A DNA stretch of 64,000 nucleotides from Armatimonadota bacterium (GTDB lineage: Bacteria; Armatimonadota; HRBIN16), in the NCBI GenBank assembly GCA_026003175.1, contig BPGT01000001.1, forward strand, positions 248,001-312,000, in the 5' to 3' direction. Of the stretch, positions 51,039-60,055 are shown piece by piece; the stretch's first letter is position 1; each line of letters begins with the position of its first letter. A model generated the notes under the pieces. That model saw only the letters and a list, made by a program, of their open reading frames with translations, was not told where the DNA came from and did not search any database. Both the position numbers and the translations under genes were made by a program.

Positions 51039-52346
51039 CTACAACTTCCAGATGTGGGACGCAGAAAACGCCTTGAGCGCGTTGCGCGTGTCCACAACTA
51101 GCTTCGCGTTCTCCGCGATCACCGCCCAGTCGTAACTGCTGTGGTCCGCCACTACCACTACGCAATCCGCCTGCTGTAGCCGTTCCGGAGTCAACGTCTC
51201 ACTCTGCAGATGCAGATCCACATGGTCCTGCACGTGCAGGGTCGGTATGTAGGGGTCGTGGTAGCTGACTTTTGCCCCGCGCTGGTGCAAAATCTCGATG
51301 ATCTTCAGTGCGGGTGACTCGCGCAGGTCTGCCACATCGCGCTTGTAGGTGACGCCCAGTATCAGGATGTCGGAGCCGTTGACGCTTTTAAAGTGCGAGT
51401 TGAGCGCGTCGTTCACCCGCGAGCAGACGTAGTAGGGCATACTGTCGTTGATAGTTGCGGAAAGCTCCACGAACTTCACATGAAAGTCGTAGTGCCGCGC
51501 TTTCCACGCCAGATAGTACGGGTCTACAGGAATACAGTGCCCGCCTAAACCGGGACCGGGGTAGAAGGTCATGAAGCCGTACGGCTTGGTGGACGCCGCT
51601 TCAATCACTTCCCATACATTCAGCCCCATACGGTTGCACAGCAGCGCGAGCTCGTTCACCAGGGCGATGTTCACACTGCGGAAGACGTTCTCGTAAATCT
51701 TGGTCATCTCTGCCGCGGTAGGCGAGGAGACGGGAACCAGCTGGTCGATGAACGCGCTGTAGAACTCGATTGCCAGCTGCGTGCACTGCTCCGTCAAACC
51801 ACCCACCACTTTGGGCACCTGGCGCAGCTTGAACCGCTTATTGCCCGGGTCGATGCGTTCCGGGGAGAACACCAGCGCGAAATCGATGCCTGCCCGCAGT
51901 CCAGTGGCTTCCAGACGCGGCTTGACCAGTTCGACGGTGGTACCCGGGTAGGTAGTGCTCTCCACAATAATCAGCTGTTCCGCCCGCAGGGCGCGTGCTA
52001 TGGAGTCGGTAGCGGCTTCCACTGCGCTCATATCGGGCTCTTTAGCGCGGTTGATGGGCGTGGGCACGCACACCAGCACCACATCACACTCGCGCAGGCG
52101 CACGAAATCCGCCGTAGCAATCAGCCGTCCGCTCTCGATGGCGATTTTCCATTCGTCCGGCTCTACATCCTCGATGTATCGCTCGCCCGCAGCGATCGCA
52201 TCAATCTTGCGCCTGTCGATATCGAATCCGATGACGGGATAACCCGCCACCGCCGCGCCGACCGCCATCGGCAGTCCGACGTAGCCCAATCCAATAACGC
52301 CCACCTTCGCCGTGCGGGATTGTATCCGTTGTTGCAGCTGTTGCAT
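51039..52346 (-). CDS. Nucleotide-sugar (UDP-sugar) dehydrogenase, WbpA/UDP-GlcNAc-DH-like
   Basis: A 435-residue UDP-glucose/GDP-mannose dehydrogenase family enzyme: Rossmann motif VGVIGLGYVGLPMAVGAAVAGYPVIGFDID, the VVLVCVPTPINR and IVESTTYPGTT strands, and the catalytic Cys in GPGLGGHCIPVDPYYLAWKA. The C-terminal domain has LILGVTYKRDVADLRESPALKIIEIL. The pattern is closest to UDP-N-acetylglucosamine/galactosamine dehydrogenases (WbpA type) rather than Ugd. AAGGAGG 8 nt before the ATG at 52346 sets the start. It follows the rmlB-like gene (32-nt gap) and makes uronate precursors for surface polysaccharide. Confidence 0.88.
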   Translation of the reverse strand: MQQLQQRIQSRTAKVGVIGLGYVGLPMAVGAAVAGYPVIGFDIDRRKIDAIAAGERYIEDVEPDEWKIAIESGRLIATADFVRLRECDVVLVCVPTPINRAKEPDMSAVEAATDSIARALRAEQLIIVESTTYPGTTVELVKPRLEATGLRAGIDFALVFSPERIDPGNKRFKLRQVPKVVGGLTEQCTQLAIEFYSAFIDQLVPVSSPTAAEMTKIYENVFRSVNIALVNELALLCNRMGLNVWEVIEAASTKPYGFMTFYPGPGLGGHCIPVDPYYLAWKARHYDFHVKFVELSATINDSMPYYVCSRVNDALNSHFKSVNGSDILILGVTYKRDVADLRESPALKIIEILHQRGAKVSYHDPYIPTLHVQDHVDLHLQSETLTPERLQQADCVVVVADHSSYDWAVIAENAKLVVDTRNALKAFSASHIWKL

Positions 52347-52377
52347 ATCTAAGACCTCCTTCATCTCCTCTTGCGCT

Positions 52378-53403
52378 TTACTCCTGCGGGAGAGTCGCTC
52401 CACTGCGTTGCGTATACCATTGTGTGGTAAATTGTTGATACTCTTTTCTACGCTTGATTTCCTGCCACCAGTCGGTATACGTGCAATACCACTCGACGGT
52501 CTGCTGCAAGCCCTGTTCGAACTCCCAGCGCGGCGACCAGCCCAGCGCACGCAGTCGAGAGGTGTCTACCGCGTAACGCCTATCATGCCCTGGGCGGTCT
52601 GCTACTGACTGGATAAGCGAAAGAGGCTTGCCCAGTACCTCCAGTATTTTTTCGGCAACCGAACGGTTTTTCAACAGGTTGCCCGCGCCGATATTGTACA
52701 CCTCGCCCGCCTTGCCCTGATGCAGCACGGTGTCGATACCCGCACAGTGGTCTTCCACGTAAATCCAGTCTCGAATCTGCGAGCCGTCGCCATACAGAGG
52801 CAGAGGACGGTCCTCCAGCGCGTTGGTAATGAACAGCGGTATCATCTTTTCAGGATACTGGTTGGGTCCGTAGGTATTGGAGCCGCGCGTCACCAGCACG
52901 TCCAGTCCGTATGTGTGAAAGTAAGCCTGAGCCAGCAGGTCCGCCGATGCTTTACTGGCGGAGTAGGGACTGCGCGGGCGTAAGGGCGCGTCCTCACCGG
53001 CGAAGCCTTCCAGCACCTCTCCATATACCTCGTCCGTAGATACCTGGAGGAAGCGTTTGCCGCCGAACTCGCGACATGCTTCCAGCAACACATACGCGCC
53101 ATAAACATCCGTCTGCAAGAAGCTGCCCGGGCTCAGGATAGAACGGTCCACATGCGTCTCTGCGGCGAAGTTCACCACCCAGTCGTGGTTGCGCACCAGG
53201 TTGCGCACCACCACCGGTTCGCGCACGTCGCCGTGATAGAAGGCGAAGCGCGGGTCGCCCATCAGGTCGGCGATGTTGGACAGGTTGCCTGCGTAGGTCA
53301 GCGCGTCCAGCACCGTCACCCGATAGTCGGGGTATTTGTTCAGTAAATAACGAGCAAAATGGCTACCGATGAATCCGGCGCCGCCGGTGACTAATACTCT
53401 CAT
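52378..53403 (-). CDS. rfbB: dTDP-glucose 4,6-dehydratase
   Basis: A 341-residue extended short-chain dehydrogenase/reductase of the RmlB family. NAD motif VTGGAGFIGSHFARYLL, LQVSTDEVYGEVLEG (active-site Thr/Asp/Glu region), YSASKASADLLAQAYFHTYGL (YxxxK) and TRGSNTYGPNQYPEKMIPLFITNAL are all present. It makes dTDP-4-keto-6-deoxyglucose, the precursor of dTDP-rhamnose and related sugars. The next gene downstream is the UDP-sugar dehydrogenase; rmlA, rmlC and rmlD are not in the window. Confidence 0.94.
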   Translation of the reverse strand: MRVLVTGGAGFIGSHFARYLLNKYPDYRVTVLDALTYAGNLSNIADLMGDPRFAFYHGDVREPVVVRNLVRNHDWVVNFAAETHVDRSILSPGSFLQTDVYGAYVLLEACREFGGKRFLQVSTDEVYGEVLEGFAGEDAPLRPRSPYSASKASADLLAQAYFHTYGLDVLVTRGSNTYGPNQYPEKMIPLFITNALEDRPLPLYGDGSQIRDWIYVEDHCAGIDTVLHQGKAGEVYNIGAGNLLKNRSVAEKILEVLGKPLSLIQSVADRPGHDRRYAVDTSRLRALGWSPRWEFEQGLQQTVEWYCTYTDWWQEIKRRKEYQQFTTQWYTQRSGATLPQE

Positions 53404-53556
53404 GCTAGAACCTTTGTTGACCGGAACCGCTGTTAAGAGTATATCTGGAAAAGGGGGATGTTGGCAAGGTTAGAGAGATGTTCCAGGTCATAGCTGAAGC
53501 CGTTCCCCCGCAAACCAAACCCTGTCTGCGCGGGATCACTTATAGTCTGTCAATCG

Positions 53557-55329
53557 TCAATCTGGCTCCAGCTTCACCTTCTGCAGATTCATTACCGCGC
53601 CCCTCGGCATCTCGGTCACCCGTACCGACAGCGTATGCTTGCCCGCAGGTAGAGTCAGTTCGCCCAGCACAAAATCCCGAAACGCCGTCCACGAGCCGGT
53701 GGCTTCCACCGTGCTTTCCAGTCTCCCCCCGCCCTCCAAGCCAACGGTGAAGCGGCTCCCCGCGTTCTCCGGTGGACAAGCGTAGGTGACCGTCACCCGA
53801 TATCTCCCCCTTGCAGGCACGGAAATGTTCCACGTTACATAATCGGAAGCGCTCGTCCAGAAGCCGATATTGTCTTTGCCGCCACCCTCCTCGTAGCGGG
53901 CGCTCTGACCGTGCACCTCCGCTTCCCGGGCATGACAGAGCAGCACACCGTCTGCACCCGGCTTTATCGTCGAAACAATCTGTGTAACCACCGGCTTGCC
54001 TGCCAGTTTCAGCTCCACCACCGTTGCGGCGGGGTCTATGCGCTTCGGTTTGGAGATATATACCACCGTGTAACCGTCTCCGTTCTGTGCACGCTCGGTG
54101 CGCACCTTCAACGGCTCGTTGCCCAGCAGGGCGCGTGCGCTCAGCACCTTTGTCTCCAAACCCTCCAGGCGCAGGTCTCCCTCGGGCCAGGTAAAGACGT
54201 GCAGGTAGAGCGTGTTACCCTTCACCGTGCAGCGTCCGTCAAACGAGAGCTTGCGGAAGGGGCTTTGGGTGGTGCCGTAGATGCTTTTGCCGTTTACCTT
54301 CATCCACTGCCCGATGCGTTGCAGGCGTTCGACAATAGGTTCCGGGAAGGTTCCTTCAGCAGTGGGACCGACATTGAGCAGGAAGTTGCCTCCCTTGTGC
54401 GCGATGTCGCACAGCTTGCGGATGAGGTCTTCCGCCGATTTCCAGTTGGTGTCGTTCTTCGCGTAGCCCCAGGTATCGTTGATGGTCATGCAGGTTTCCC
54501 ACAAACGCCCACCGGGCATCGCGCCTGCAGGGATGGTTTGCTCGGGTGTGGAGAAGTCTTCCGGCAGATGGTTGCGGTCGTTGATGAGAATCTGTGGCTG
54601 CAAGCTGCGGATGAAGGCGTTCACTTCCGCTGAGCGCAACTCCTGTGCGTTATGCTCCCATCCACCGTCAAACCACAGCACGCCTATTGGACCGTAGTTT
54701 GTCAATAGCTCGCGCAGCTGCCCCTTCATGAAATCAATATAGCGGTTCAGGTCTGCTCCGGTAGCGGGGCGTACGTCGCGCTCCCATGGTCGGCGAGGCA
54801 GGTAGTCGGGATGATGCCAGTCCATGATGGAGTAGTAGAAGCAAAGCTTGATGCCTTGCCACTTGCACTCCTGCGCCAGCTCCTTCATAGGGTCGCGCCC
54901 GAACGGTGTTGCTTTGACGATATTGTAGTCGGTCAGCTTCGTGTCGAACATGCAGAAGCCGTCGTGGTGCTTGCTGGTAATCACGATGTACTTCATGCCC
55001 GCCTCTTTCGCCATGCGTACCCACTCACGGGCGTTGAACTTCACCGGGTTGAACTGCGCGGCGAACTTTTCGTAATCGCGCACCTGCATCTGTTTGTTGC
55101 TCAGATACCACTCGGCGATGGTTTTTCGCCCCTGCCGGTCGGTAGCGTCGGCAGGCACAGCGTAAATCCCCCAGTGAATGAACATGCCGAACTTCGCCTC
55201 GCGCCACCAGCGGGTGCGCCTCTCAAAGGCTTCGCGCGTCTCGCCAGCAGGTTGGGCAGATACTGTGCAGGAGAGGACAAACAGTCCCCACGCAAGAAAT
55301 ATCATGACCATCAACCTTATATGTGACAT
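53557..55329 (-). CDS. Alpha-L-fucosidase (GH29), secreted
   Basis: A 590-residue glycosidase with a signal peptide (MSHIRLMVMIFLAWGLFVLSCTVSAQ). The GH29 barrel spans about residues 30-365: WWREAKFGMFIHWGIYAVPAD, YIVITSKHHDGFCMFDTKLTDYNIVKAT, and the nucleophile Asp in IGVLWFDGGWEHN. GNFLLNVGPTAEGTFPEPIVERLQRIGQWM is the family C-terminal signature of the barrel. A beta-sandwich follows, then a golvesin/CBM-like module (DYVTWNISVPARGRYRVTVTYACPP, GELTLPAGKHTLSVRVTEMPRG). It cleaves alpha-fucosides outside the cytoplasm. The end of the Toprim gene lies 1-2 nt upstream, so co-transcription is possible but functional linkage is not evident. Confidence 0.92.
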   Translation of the reverse strand: MSHIRLMVMIFLAWGLFVLSCTVSAQPAGETREAFERRTRWWREAKFGMFIHWGIYAVPADATDRQGRKTIAEWYLSNKQMQVRDYEKFAAQFNPVKFNAREWVRMAKEAGMKYIVITSKHHDGFCMFDTKLTDYNIVKATPFGRDPMKELAQECKWQGIKLCFYYSIMDWHHPDYLPRRPWERDVRPATGADLNRYIDFMKGQLRELLTNYGPIGVLWFDGGWEHNAQELRSAEVNAFIRSLQPQILINDRNHLPEDFSTPEQTIPAGAMPGGRLWETCMTINDTWGYAKNDTNWKSAEDLIRKLCDIAHKGGNFLLNVGPTAEGTFPEPIVERLQRIGQWMKVNGKSIYGTTQSPFRKLSFDGRCTVKGNTLYLHVFTWPEGDLRLEGLETKVLSARALLGNEPLKVRTERAQNGDGYTVVYISKPKRIDPAATVVELKLAGKPVVTQIVSTIKPGADGVLLCHAREAEVHGQSARYEEGGGKDNIGFWTSASDYVTWNISVPARGRYRVTVTYACPPENAGSRFTVGLEGGGRLESTVEATGSWTAFRDFVLGELTLPAGKHTLSVRVTEMPRGAVMNLQKVKLEPD

Positions 55330-55330
55330 G

Positions 55331-55945
55331 CTACGCCTCCTTGTATCGTTGTTGTATTTCCTTCAAGCGTTTGATGCATCTTTGCAAGCTGTCGCTCGCA
55401 TGGGCTGCAACGTCTGGACGCCAGTAGTTCTCGGCAAACTCGATCATGCGGGACGCATAAGCAGCGCCCTCACTACGTCCGCCCGCAGCACGGGGCACGA
55501 TGTCCTCACGAATCTCGCGTTTCCGCGAACCCCTTGCCAGTTCTATAATCGTTTGCTTAGGGTTTGTCAGTCCTTCTGGATCGGTCGGTACCCGTTGCAA
55601 GGGAACCGCGAGAAACTTTGCAATACTTTCCCTATCTGCCAGCAGCCACGCTTCCACAGAGCGCACAGCGACACGGAATATCAGCTGCTCAGAAGGTTGA
55701 GATATCCACGCTGCTTTCAGCTGAGGGGCACACTCTGCTTCATTGTTCAGGTCAACCAACACCACCCACCAGTTATGTGAGGCGGCTTGATTGTACCCGT
55801 TGATCTTCTGGCGCAGATGCGACTTGCCTGACCTTCCATACACCGCACCAACTTGCATTTCCACCTCACGACATATCCTGCGAAGCACCGCTTCATCCAC
55901 AATCCCCTCAACAGCAGCGAACAAGACCGGCAGCGTTTTCATCAC
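55331..55945 (-). CDS. Toprim-like (DUF4276-type) protein, partner of the ATPase
   Basis: A 204-residue protein. The N-terminus VLFAAVEGIVDEAVLRRICREV resembles the Glu motif of Toprim domains (lvEGktDe), and WWVVLVDLNNEAECAPQL the DxD/DxN strand. EAWLLADRESIAKFL is common to the DUF4276 group. The start (MMKTLP) overlaps the ATPase stop (ATGA). A Toprim protein next to an AAA/ABC-type ATPase is the layout of split OLD-type nucleases and of PARIS (AriA-AriB). The family call is a pattern-level judgement, and defence activity is inference. Confidence 0.6.
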   Translation of the reverse strand: MMKTLPVLFAAVEGIVDEAVLRRICREVEMQVGAVYGRSGKSHLRQKINGYNQAASHNWWVVLVDLNNEAECAPQLKAAWISQPSEQLIFRVAVRSVEAWLLADRESIAKFLAVPLQRVPTDPEGLTNPKQTIIELARGSRKREIREDIVPRAAGGRSEGAAYASRMIEFAENYWRPDVAAHASDSLQRCIKRLKEIQQRYKEA

Positions 55946-57105
55946 ACTCCCTCGAACAAGCCCAGCTGATGCGCCCTCTCTGGTCTGGTCATCGGTATAA
56001 CGATTTCCGAGAGTGTCGTTCCTTGCTCCAGGAGTGTCTTTACCTGCCCGAACTCATCCGCCCGCCGGATGACGGTGCCTTCGTCCTCAGGAAAGAACAG
56101 CAATACTTCGTCCAGCCCTATTCCACTGTCTTGTAACAGGTCTGCAGAATGTGTGCTCACGATAATTTGTCGGCGTGTACGTCGCTGAACGCGAGCAAAC
56201 ATCTGGGGGATATATCGGATGACCTCTGGATGCAGGTATAGTTCAGGCTCTTCCAGAAGCAAGGGGCCGGTACCGTCTTGAAGCACCCATAGCAGGCCAA
56301 TAAGGCGTAAAGTGCCATCGGAGAAATCCTGTTCCGAAAGCCATGCTCCACGCGGACGCCAGTGCTGGTAATTGCCCTTCAGGTGCGGAGTACCCCTTTC
56401 GTCTCTGTACAGCTGTAGTTCGTTGAGCTGGGGAACCGCCAAACGCAAGGCGTCCTGAATACGACGCAAGCGTGCCTGTCGTGTGCGCTCCGGCGCTTGC
56501 GCAATCCGTTCCAGAAAGTCGCCCCCATACGGATCGTGGTGGCGGCCAACGGAGCGGTCAGGTTCGCGTATCAGCTGTGGCACAATGTGAAGGTAGCTGA
56601 TAGAGGCGAAAACGTCCGCCAGAGTCCGAAAGGGACGGTTAACGTTCACCTGTTCCAGGTAAGTCTGTGTCAATCGCTCCGGGTCATCTTTATCCTTCTC
56701 ATCGGGACGATCCAGCAGTACTTGACCATCATGGGATATGTGCTCCTCACGCAGTACGGGACGTCTTAAGTTGTCCTGGTTATACCGAATGGTGTAACAC
56801 CAAGACTCTGTTCCGTCCTCATTGGAAACGGTGACCACAAGGCCGATGTCGGAATATCTGCGAGCAGACAGGCTACGCAGGCGAGATACCCCTCCACGGC
56901 GACGTACCGCCTCTTGGAATCCTCCCCCTACCGAGACAAGGTCCCGCAGGAAGCGCAGAATATCTAAAAAATTAGACTTACCGGAGGCGTTAGGCCCAAC
57001 AAGAAACACGCGCCGCGGCAGTATCACTTCCGCTAAGGTGAAGTTGCGCCAGTTCTCTACGCGCAGCTGAGATATGTAATAGCCCGAAGTCCCCCTTTTT
57101 TGCAT
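55942..57105 (-). CDS. AAA/ABC-type ATPase (OLD/RecF-like)
   Basis: A 387-residue ATPase: Walker A RRVFLVGPNASGKSNFLDILRFLRDL (about residue 35), signature-like region LSEQDFSDGTLRLIGLLWVLQ, Walker B LLLEEPELYLHPEVIRYIPQMF and the His switch IVSTHSADLLQD. The N-terminal VENWRNFTLAEVILP is typical of SMC/RecF/OLD AAA_15/AAA_21 proteins. The middle holds the helical insert with RRGGVSRLRSLSARRYSDIGLVVTVSNEDG. It overlaps the Toprim-like gene by 4 nt, so the two products probably form one complex. Confidence 0.85.
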   Translation of the reverse strand: MQKRGTSGYYISQLRVENWRNFTLAEVILPRRVFLVGPNASGKSNFLDILRFLRDLVSVGGGFQEAVRRRGGVSRLRSLSARRYSDIGLVVTVSNEDGTESWCYTIRYNQDNLRRPVLREEHISHDGQVLLDRPDEKDKDDPERLTQTYLEQVNVNRPFRTLADVFASISYLHIVPQLIREPDRSVGRHHDPYGGDFLERIAQAPERTRQARLRRIQDALRLAVPQLNELQLYRDERGTPHLKGNYQHWRPRGAWLSEQDFSDGTLRLIGLLWVLQDGTGPLLLEEPELYLHPEVIRYIPQMFARVQRRTRRQIIVSTHSADLLQDSGIGLDEVLLFFPEDEGTVIRRADEFGQVKTLLEQGTTLSEIVIPMTRPERAHQLGLFEGV

Positions 57106-57129
57106 GGAACGGGTACCCCTAGGCGTATT

Positions 57130-58212
57130 TTACCCCTCGCACGCCTTCACCTCCTGCTCGAACTGCGCGATCGCCTCTATGCCTTCCAGCACGCCGATTT
57201 CCAGCGTGTAGGTGCGCTCCTCGCCCGGATTCAGGTGCTGCAGGCGTCCGGCAGCTCGCTCCTCCACACGCCCCTGCACCAGCGCATTGCCCGGCTCCAA
57301 TCCAACCACATACTCGCCCTGCCCCATCATCTTCCACTGGGTGAAGTAGGGCAGTTCGTTGCGGTTGTAGCGCACGTAGACACCGTATCCGCCCTCGCAT
57401 GCGCGGTTGACGATACCGCACACCACCGTGCCGTCCGCCTTTGCACCCATCTTGTGGAAGTACACCTGCTCGTAGAAGCCGGGCGTGGGCGCAATCAGGC
57501 GGTTCCATATCGCGATATCCTTTGCGGCGATCTCGGTGCGCGGGATTACCTCCTGACTAGGCAGAACTATCTCTGCCCCCTCGTCCACCACGGGCCAGCC
57601 GAGGTTGATGTGGTACAGAATCATATGCGGTGTGCGCTTGTAGCCCAGATTCTTCACCACGTCGTGGATGCGCAGCCATGTCGCGCCTAGCTGCGTCTCG
57701 ATACGTCGGGTGAGCTGCAGGTTCTCACCGAATACGATGGCTTCACGCAGACTGCCCTGCGCGAACAGCACATACTCCTCGCCGCGCCATTCCCCGCCCC
57801 ATGCGAGGTGGTACGCTGGCGTGTAAGATGCCCGTCCATGCAAGCCCAGCTGCTGTCCGTCGTCCTCGCTGGGAAAACCCATCGTGCTGTAACCACAGGT
57901 GGTCACCAGTCCACCATAGAACCCACGCAACCAACCGAACTTCTCGGGTTCGTAGGTATACGGATGGGCGTCGCCTGTAGCCGATCGCCATGCCAGCGGT
58001 TTACCCTTGTAGTGAGCAGCAGAGATGTCCATTCCGCGGCTGGCGAGCACGCTGAAAGTGAGCCCGCTGCCTGTTGTGAAATCGAAGCCCAGCACACCAT
58101 CCTCGACGCCTTCTATCAGGCGTATCGGCTTCACTCGGGCAACCTGCGAGATATCGCCAACCTTTTGAAGCAGTTCGCTGACGCTGATGTTCTTGCCAAA
58201 GAGCACAGGCAT
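57130..58212 (-). CDS. DUF4432 family aldose-1-epimerase-like protein
   Basis: A 360-residue galactose-mutarotase-like beta-sandwich. Motifs include GLTFSVLASRGMDISAAHYKGKPLAWRS, FYGGLVTTCGYSTMG, GLHGRASYTPAYHL, HMILYHINLGWPVVDEGAEIVLPS and MGQGEYVVGLEPGNALVQGR. These are the hallmarks of DUF4432, a branch of the aldose 1-epimerase superfamily. GGAGGT 8 nt before the ATG at 58212 sets the start. It likely acts on a sugar or sugar acid in the cytoplasm. Confidence 0.88.
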   Translation of the reverse strand: MPVLFGKNISVSELLQKVGDISQVARVKPIRLIEGVEDGVLGFDFTTGSGLTFSVLASRGMDISAAHYKGKPLAWRSATGDAHPYTYEPEKFGWLRGFYGGLVTTCGYSTMGFPSEDDGQQLGLHGRASYTPAYHLAWGGEWRGEEYVLFAQGSLREAIVFGENLQLTRRIETQLGATWLRIHDVVKNLGYKRTPHMILYHINLGWPVVDEGAEIVLPSQEVIPRTEIAAKDIAIWNRLIAPTPGFYEQVYFHKMGAKADGTVVCGIVNRACEGGYGVYVRYNRNELPYFTQWKMMGQGEYVVGLEPGNALVQGRVEERAAGRLQHLNPGEERTYTLEIGVLEGIEAIAQFEQEVKACEG

Positions 58213-58294
58213 GGCTTTAGACCTCCTCGCGATGTTTGCTTGCACCAGAATACGATTTCGGTGCACTGGGGAAGATTTTCCTACCTTCGCGTCA

Positions 58295-59956
58295 CTACCC
58301 CTCCCACTCCCCCTTCCTTACCACCGAGCCGAGCGCTAGGCGCACGATAACCTTCGCGGTCTCTTCTTCCGCGAACACCACCTGGTCTACCCCACAACGG
58401 CGTAGATCAGCGATTTTGCCCTCCTCGTGCGTACGCGCCAGCACGGTCAGATGGGGGTTAATCTCCTTCAGGCGACGCGCCGCAACCATTGCGCTACTGC
58501 TCTCGGGCATGGTCAGGATGGCGATGGTGGCTGTGTGCGGATTTGCCAGCTCCAGCACCTCTCGCGCTTCGGCGTCGCCGTAGATGGTGGGGATGCCCAG
58601 GTTTCGCGCCCGCATGATGCTCTCGGGGTCCAGGTCAATGACCACCACAGGAACCTTGCGGCTCAGCAGATGTTGTGCCACCCGGCTCCCCACCCTGCCG
58701 AAACCACATACAATCACGTGGTCACGCATCACACTGCGCTGCACCTGCACCTCCTCCCGCAGCTGACGGAACCGCTCGCCCCGTACGAAGCGTGTCGTCC
58801 AGCGCGAGATCATCGGCGACAGCGCAAACAGCATCGGGGAGAGGAGCAACGAAACCACTGAAGCGGCAAGGATAGTGTTGTATTCGCTGATGGTGTACCA
58901 GCCTTTCGTGCGTGCCATTTCCGCAAGCACGAAGGAGAACTCGCCAATCTGCGCCAGCGACAAACCTACCGTCATCGCGATGCGCATCGGGAAACCAATG
59001 GCGTGAACCAGCCAGGCGATGATAAACGCTTTGCCCAGCGTGATTAGCAGCAACAAGAACAGCACCTGTGTCCATTGTGACGCCAGCGCGGAAGGGTCCA
59101 ACAGCATGCCCAGCGACACAAAAAAGAAGATGGCAAACACGTCACGAATCGGCACGATTTCCGCCACAATCTGACGACTGTACTCGGACTCGCCGATAAT
59201 CAGCCCGGTGAGAAACGCCCCCAGCGCCATCGAGAAGCCCAACGCATGCGTGCCTAGAGCGGTTCCGAAACAGAGCGCCACCGCCAGCAGAATGAACAGC
59301 TCTCGTGAGTTCCATTGCACCGCGTAACGCAATAGTGCGGGGATAAAGCGTGTCGCCAGTAAGAACGCGCCTGCCAGCACCAGCACCGAGCGCAACAGCG
59401 TGCTGCCGAGCGCAGGAACACGCTCCGGTGTGAAATCCGCCAGAACTGGCAGCATCCCTACCAGCACGATAACCGCCATATCCTGCGTGATGGCGATGCC
59501 CATCGCCATCACGGACGCCGTGCTACCGAGGTCGCCCTGCCTCTCGTACAACCGGATCATTACCACCGTGCTGCTCATCGCCACCACACAACCTGCGACC
59601 AGCGCAGGAAACCACGACCAGCCAAGCACTACCATCAGCAGGTAGCCCAGTATGATGCATAGCACAATCTGCACGCCGCCTGCTATCACCAGCCTTGCCC
59701 CAGAGCTCAGCAGATCGCGCAGAGAGAGCTCTATCCCCACCACAAACATCATCAGCGCCACGCCGAACTCGGAAACGGTGTGCACGGTCGCGGTGTCGAT
59801 GTGCAGCAACGGGTTCAGCGCACCCAACAGTATCCCTGCGCTGATGTATCCGATGATGATAGGCAGGCGTAGATGGTGTGCCATCGCCCCACCCAGGAGC
59901 GCAGCGGTAATCGTAGCGCTAATAGCCAGAAAAAGCGGATGCCCCAGTACTGCCAT
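58295..59956 (-). CDS. Kef-type monovalent cation:proton antiporter with TrkA-N domain
   Basis: A 553-residue CPA2 antiporter. Residues 1-395 form the Na/H-exchanger-like membrane domain (GGAMAHHLRLPIIIGYISAGILLGALNP, LMMFVVGIELSLRDL, AMSSTVVMIRLYERQGDL, GISITQDMAVIVLVGMLP-like helix with conserved Asp). Residues about 415-550 are the TrkA-N Rossmann domain (HVIVCGFGRVGSRVAQHLLSRKVPVVVIDLD, IPTIYGDAEAREVLELANPHTATIAILTMPE). KefB/KefC-type exporters use this module to gate K+ efflux by NAD(H). It is divergent from the sigma-like gene. Confidence 0.92.
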   Translation of the reverse strand: MAVLGHPLFLAISATITAALLGGAMAHHLRLPIIIGYISAGILLGALNPLLHIDTATVHTVSEFGVALMMFVVGIELSLRDLLSSGARLVIAGGVQIVLCIILGYLLMVVLGWSWFPALVAGCVVAMSSTVVMIRLYERQGDLGSTASVMAMGIAITQDMAVIVLVGMLPVLADFTPERVPALGSTLLRSVLVLAGAFLLATRFIPALLRYAVQWNSRELFILLAVALCFGTALGTHALGFSMALGAFLTGLIIGESEYSRQIVAEIVPIRDVFAIFFFVSLGMLLDPSALASQWTQVLFLLLLITLGKAFIIAWLVHAIGFPMRIAMTVGLSLAQIGEFSFVLAEMARTKGWYTISEYNTILAASVVSLLLSPMLFALSPMISRWTTRFVRGERFRQLREEVQVQRSVMRDHVIVCGFGRVGSRVAQHLLSRKVPVVVIDLDPESIMRARNLGIPTIYGDAEAREVLELANPHTATIAILTMPESSSAMVAARRLKEINPHLTVLARTHEEGKIADLRRCGVDQVVFAEEETAKVIVRLALGSVVRKGEWEG

Positions 59957-59994
59957 GTCTCCATTTTACAGGAAAGCGCGAAGCAAGGGAAGTC

Positions 59995-60023
59995 TTGACA
60001 ACGGCTTTGAAAATAGGTATATT
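59995..60023 (+). promoter_or_regulatory. Promoter of the sigma-region-4-like gene
   Basis: TTGACA (59995-60000), a 17-bp spacer and TATATT (60018-60023), 32 nt before the TTG start. A further TATACT follows at 60029-60034. Confidence 0.6.
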
Positions 60024-60055
60024 TTTGTATACTACTTGTAAGGAGGGAATCGGCG

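Noticed and set aside
54734-55024. Small frames inside the GH29 and helicase genes.
   Set aside because: They are out-of-frame shadows of long conserved genes.
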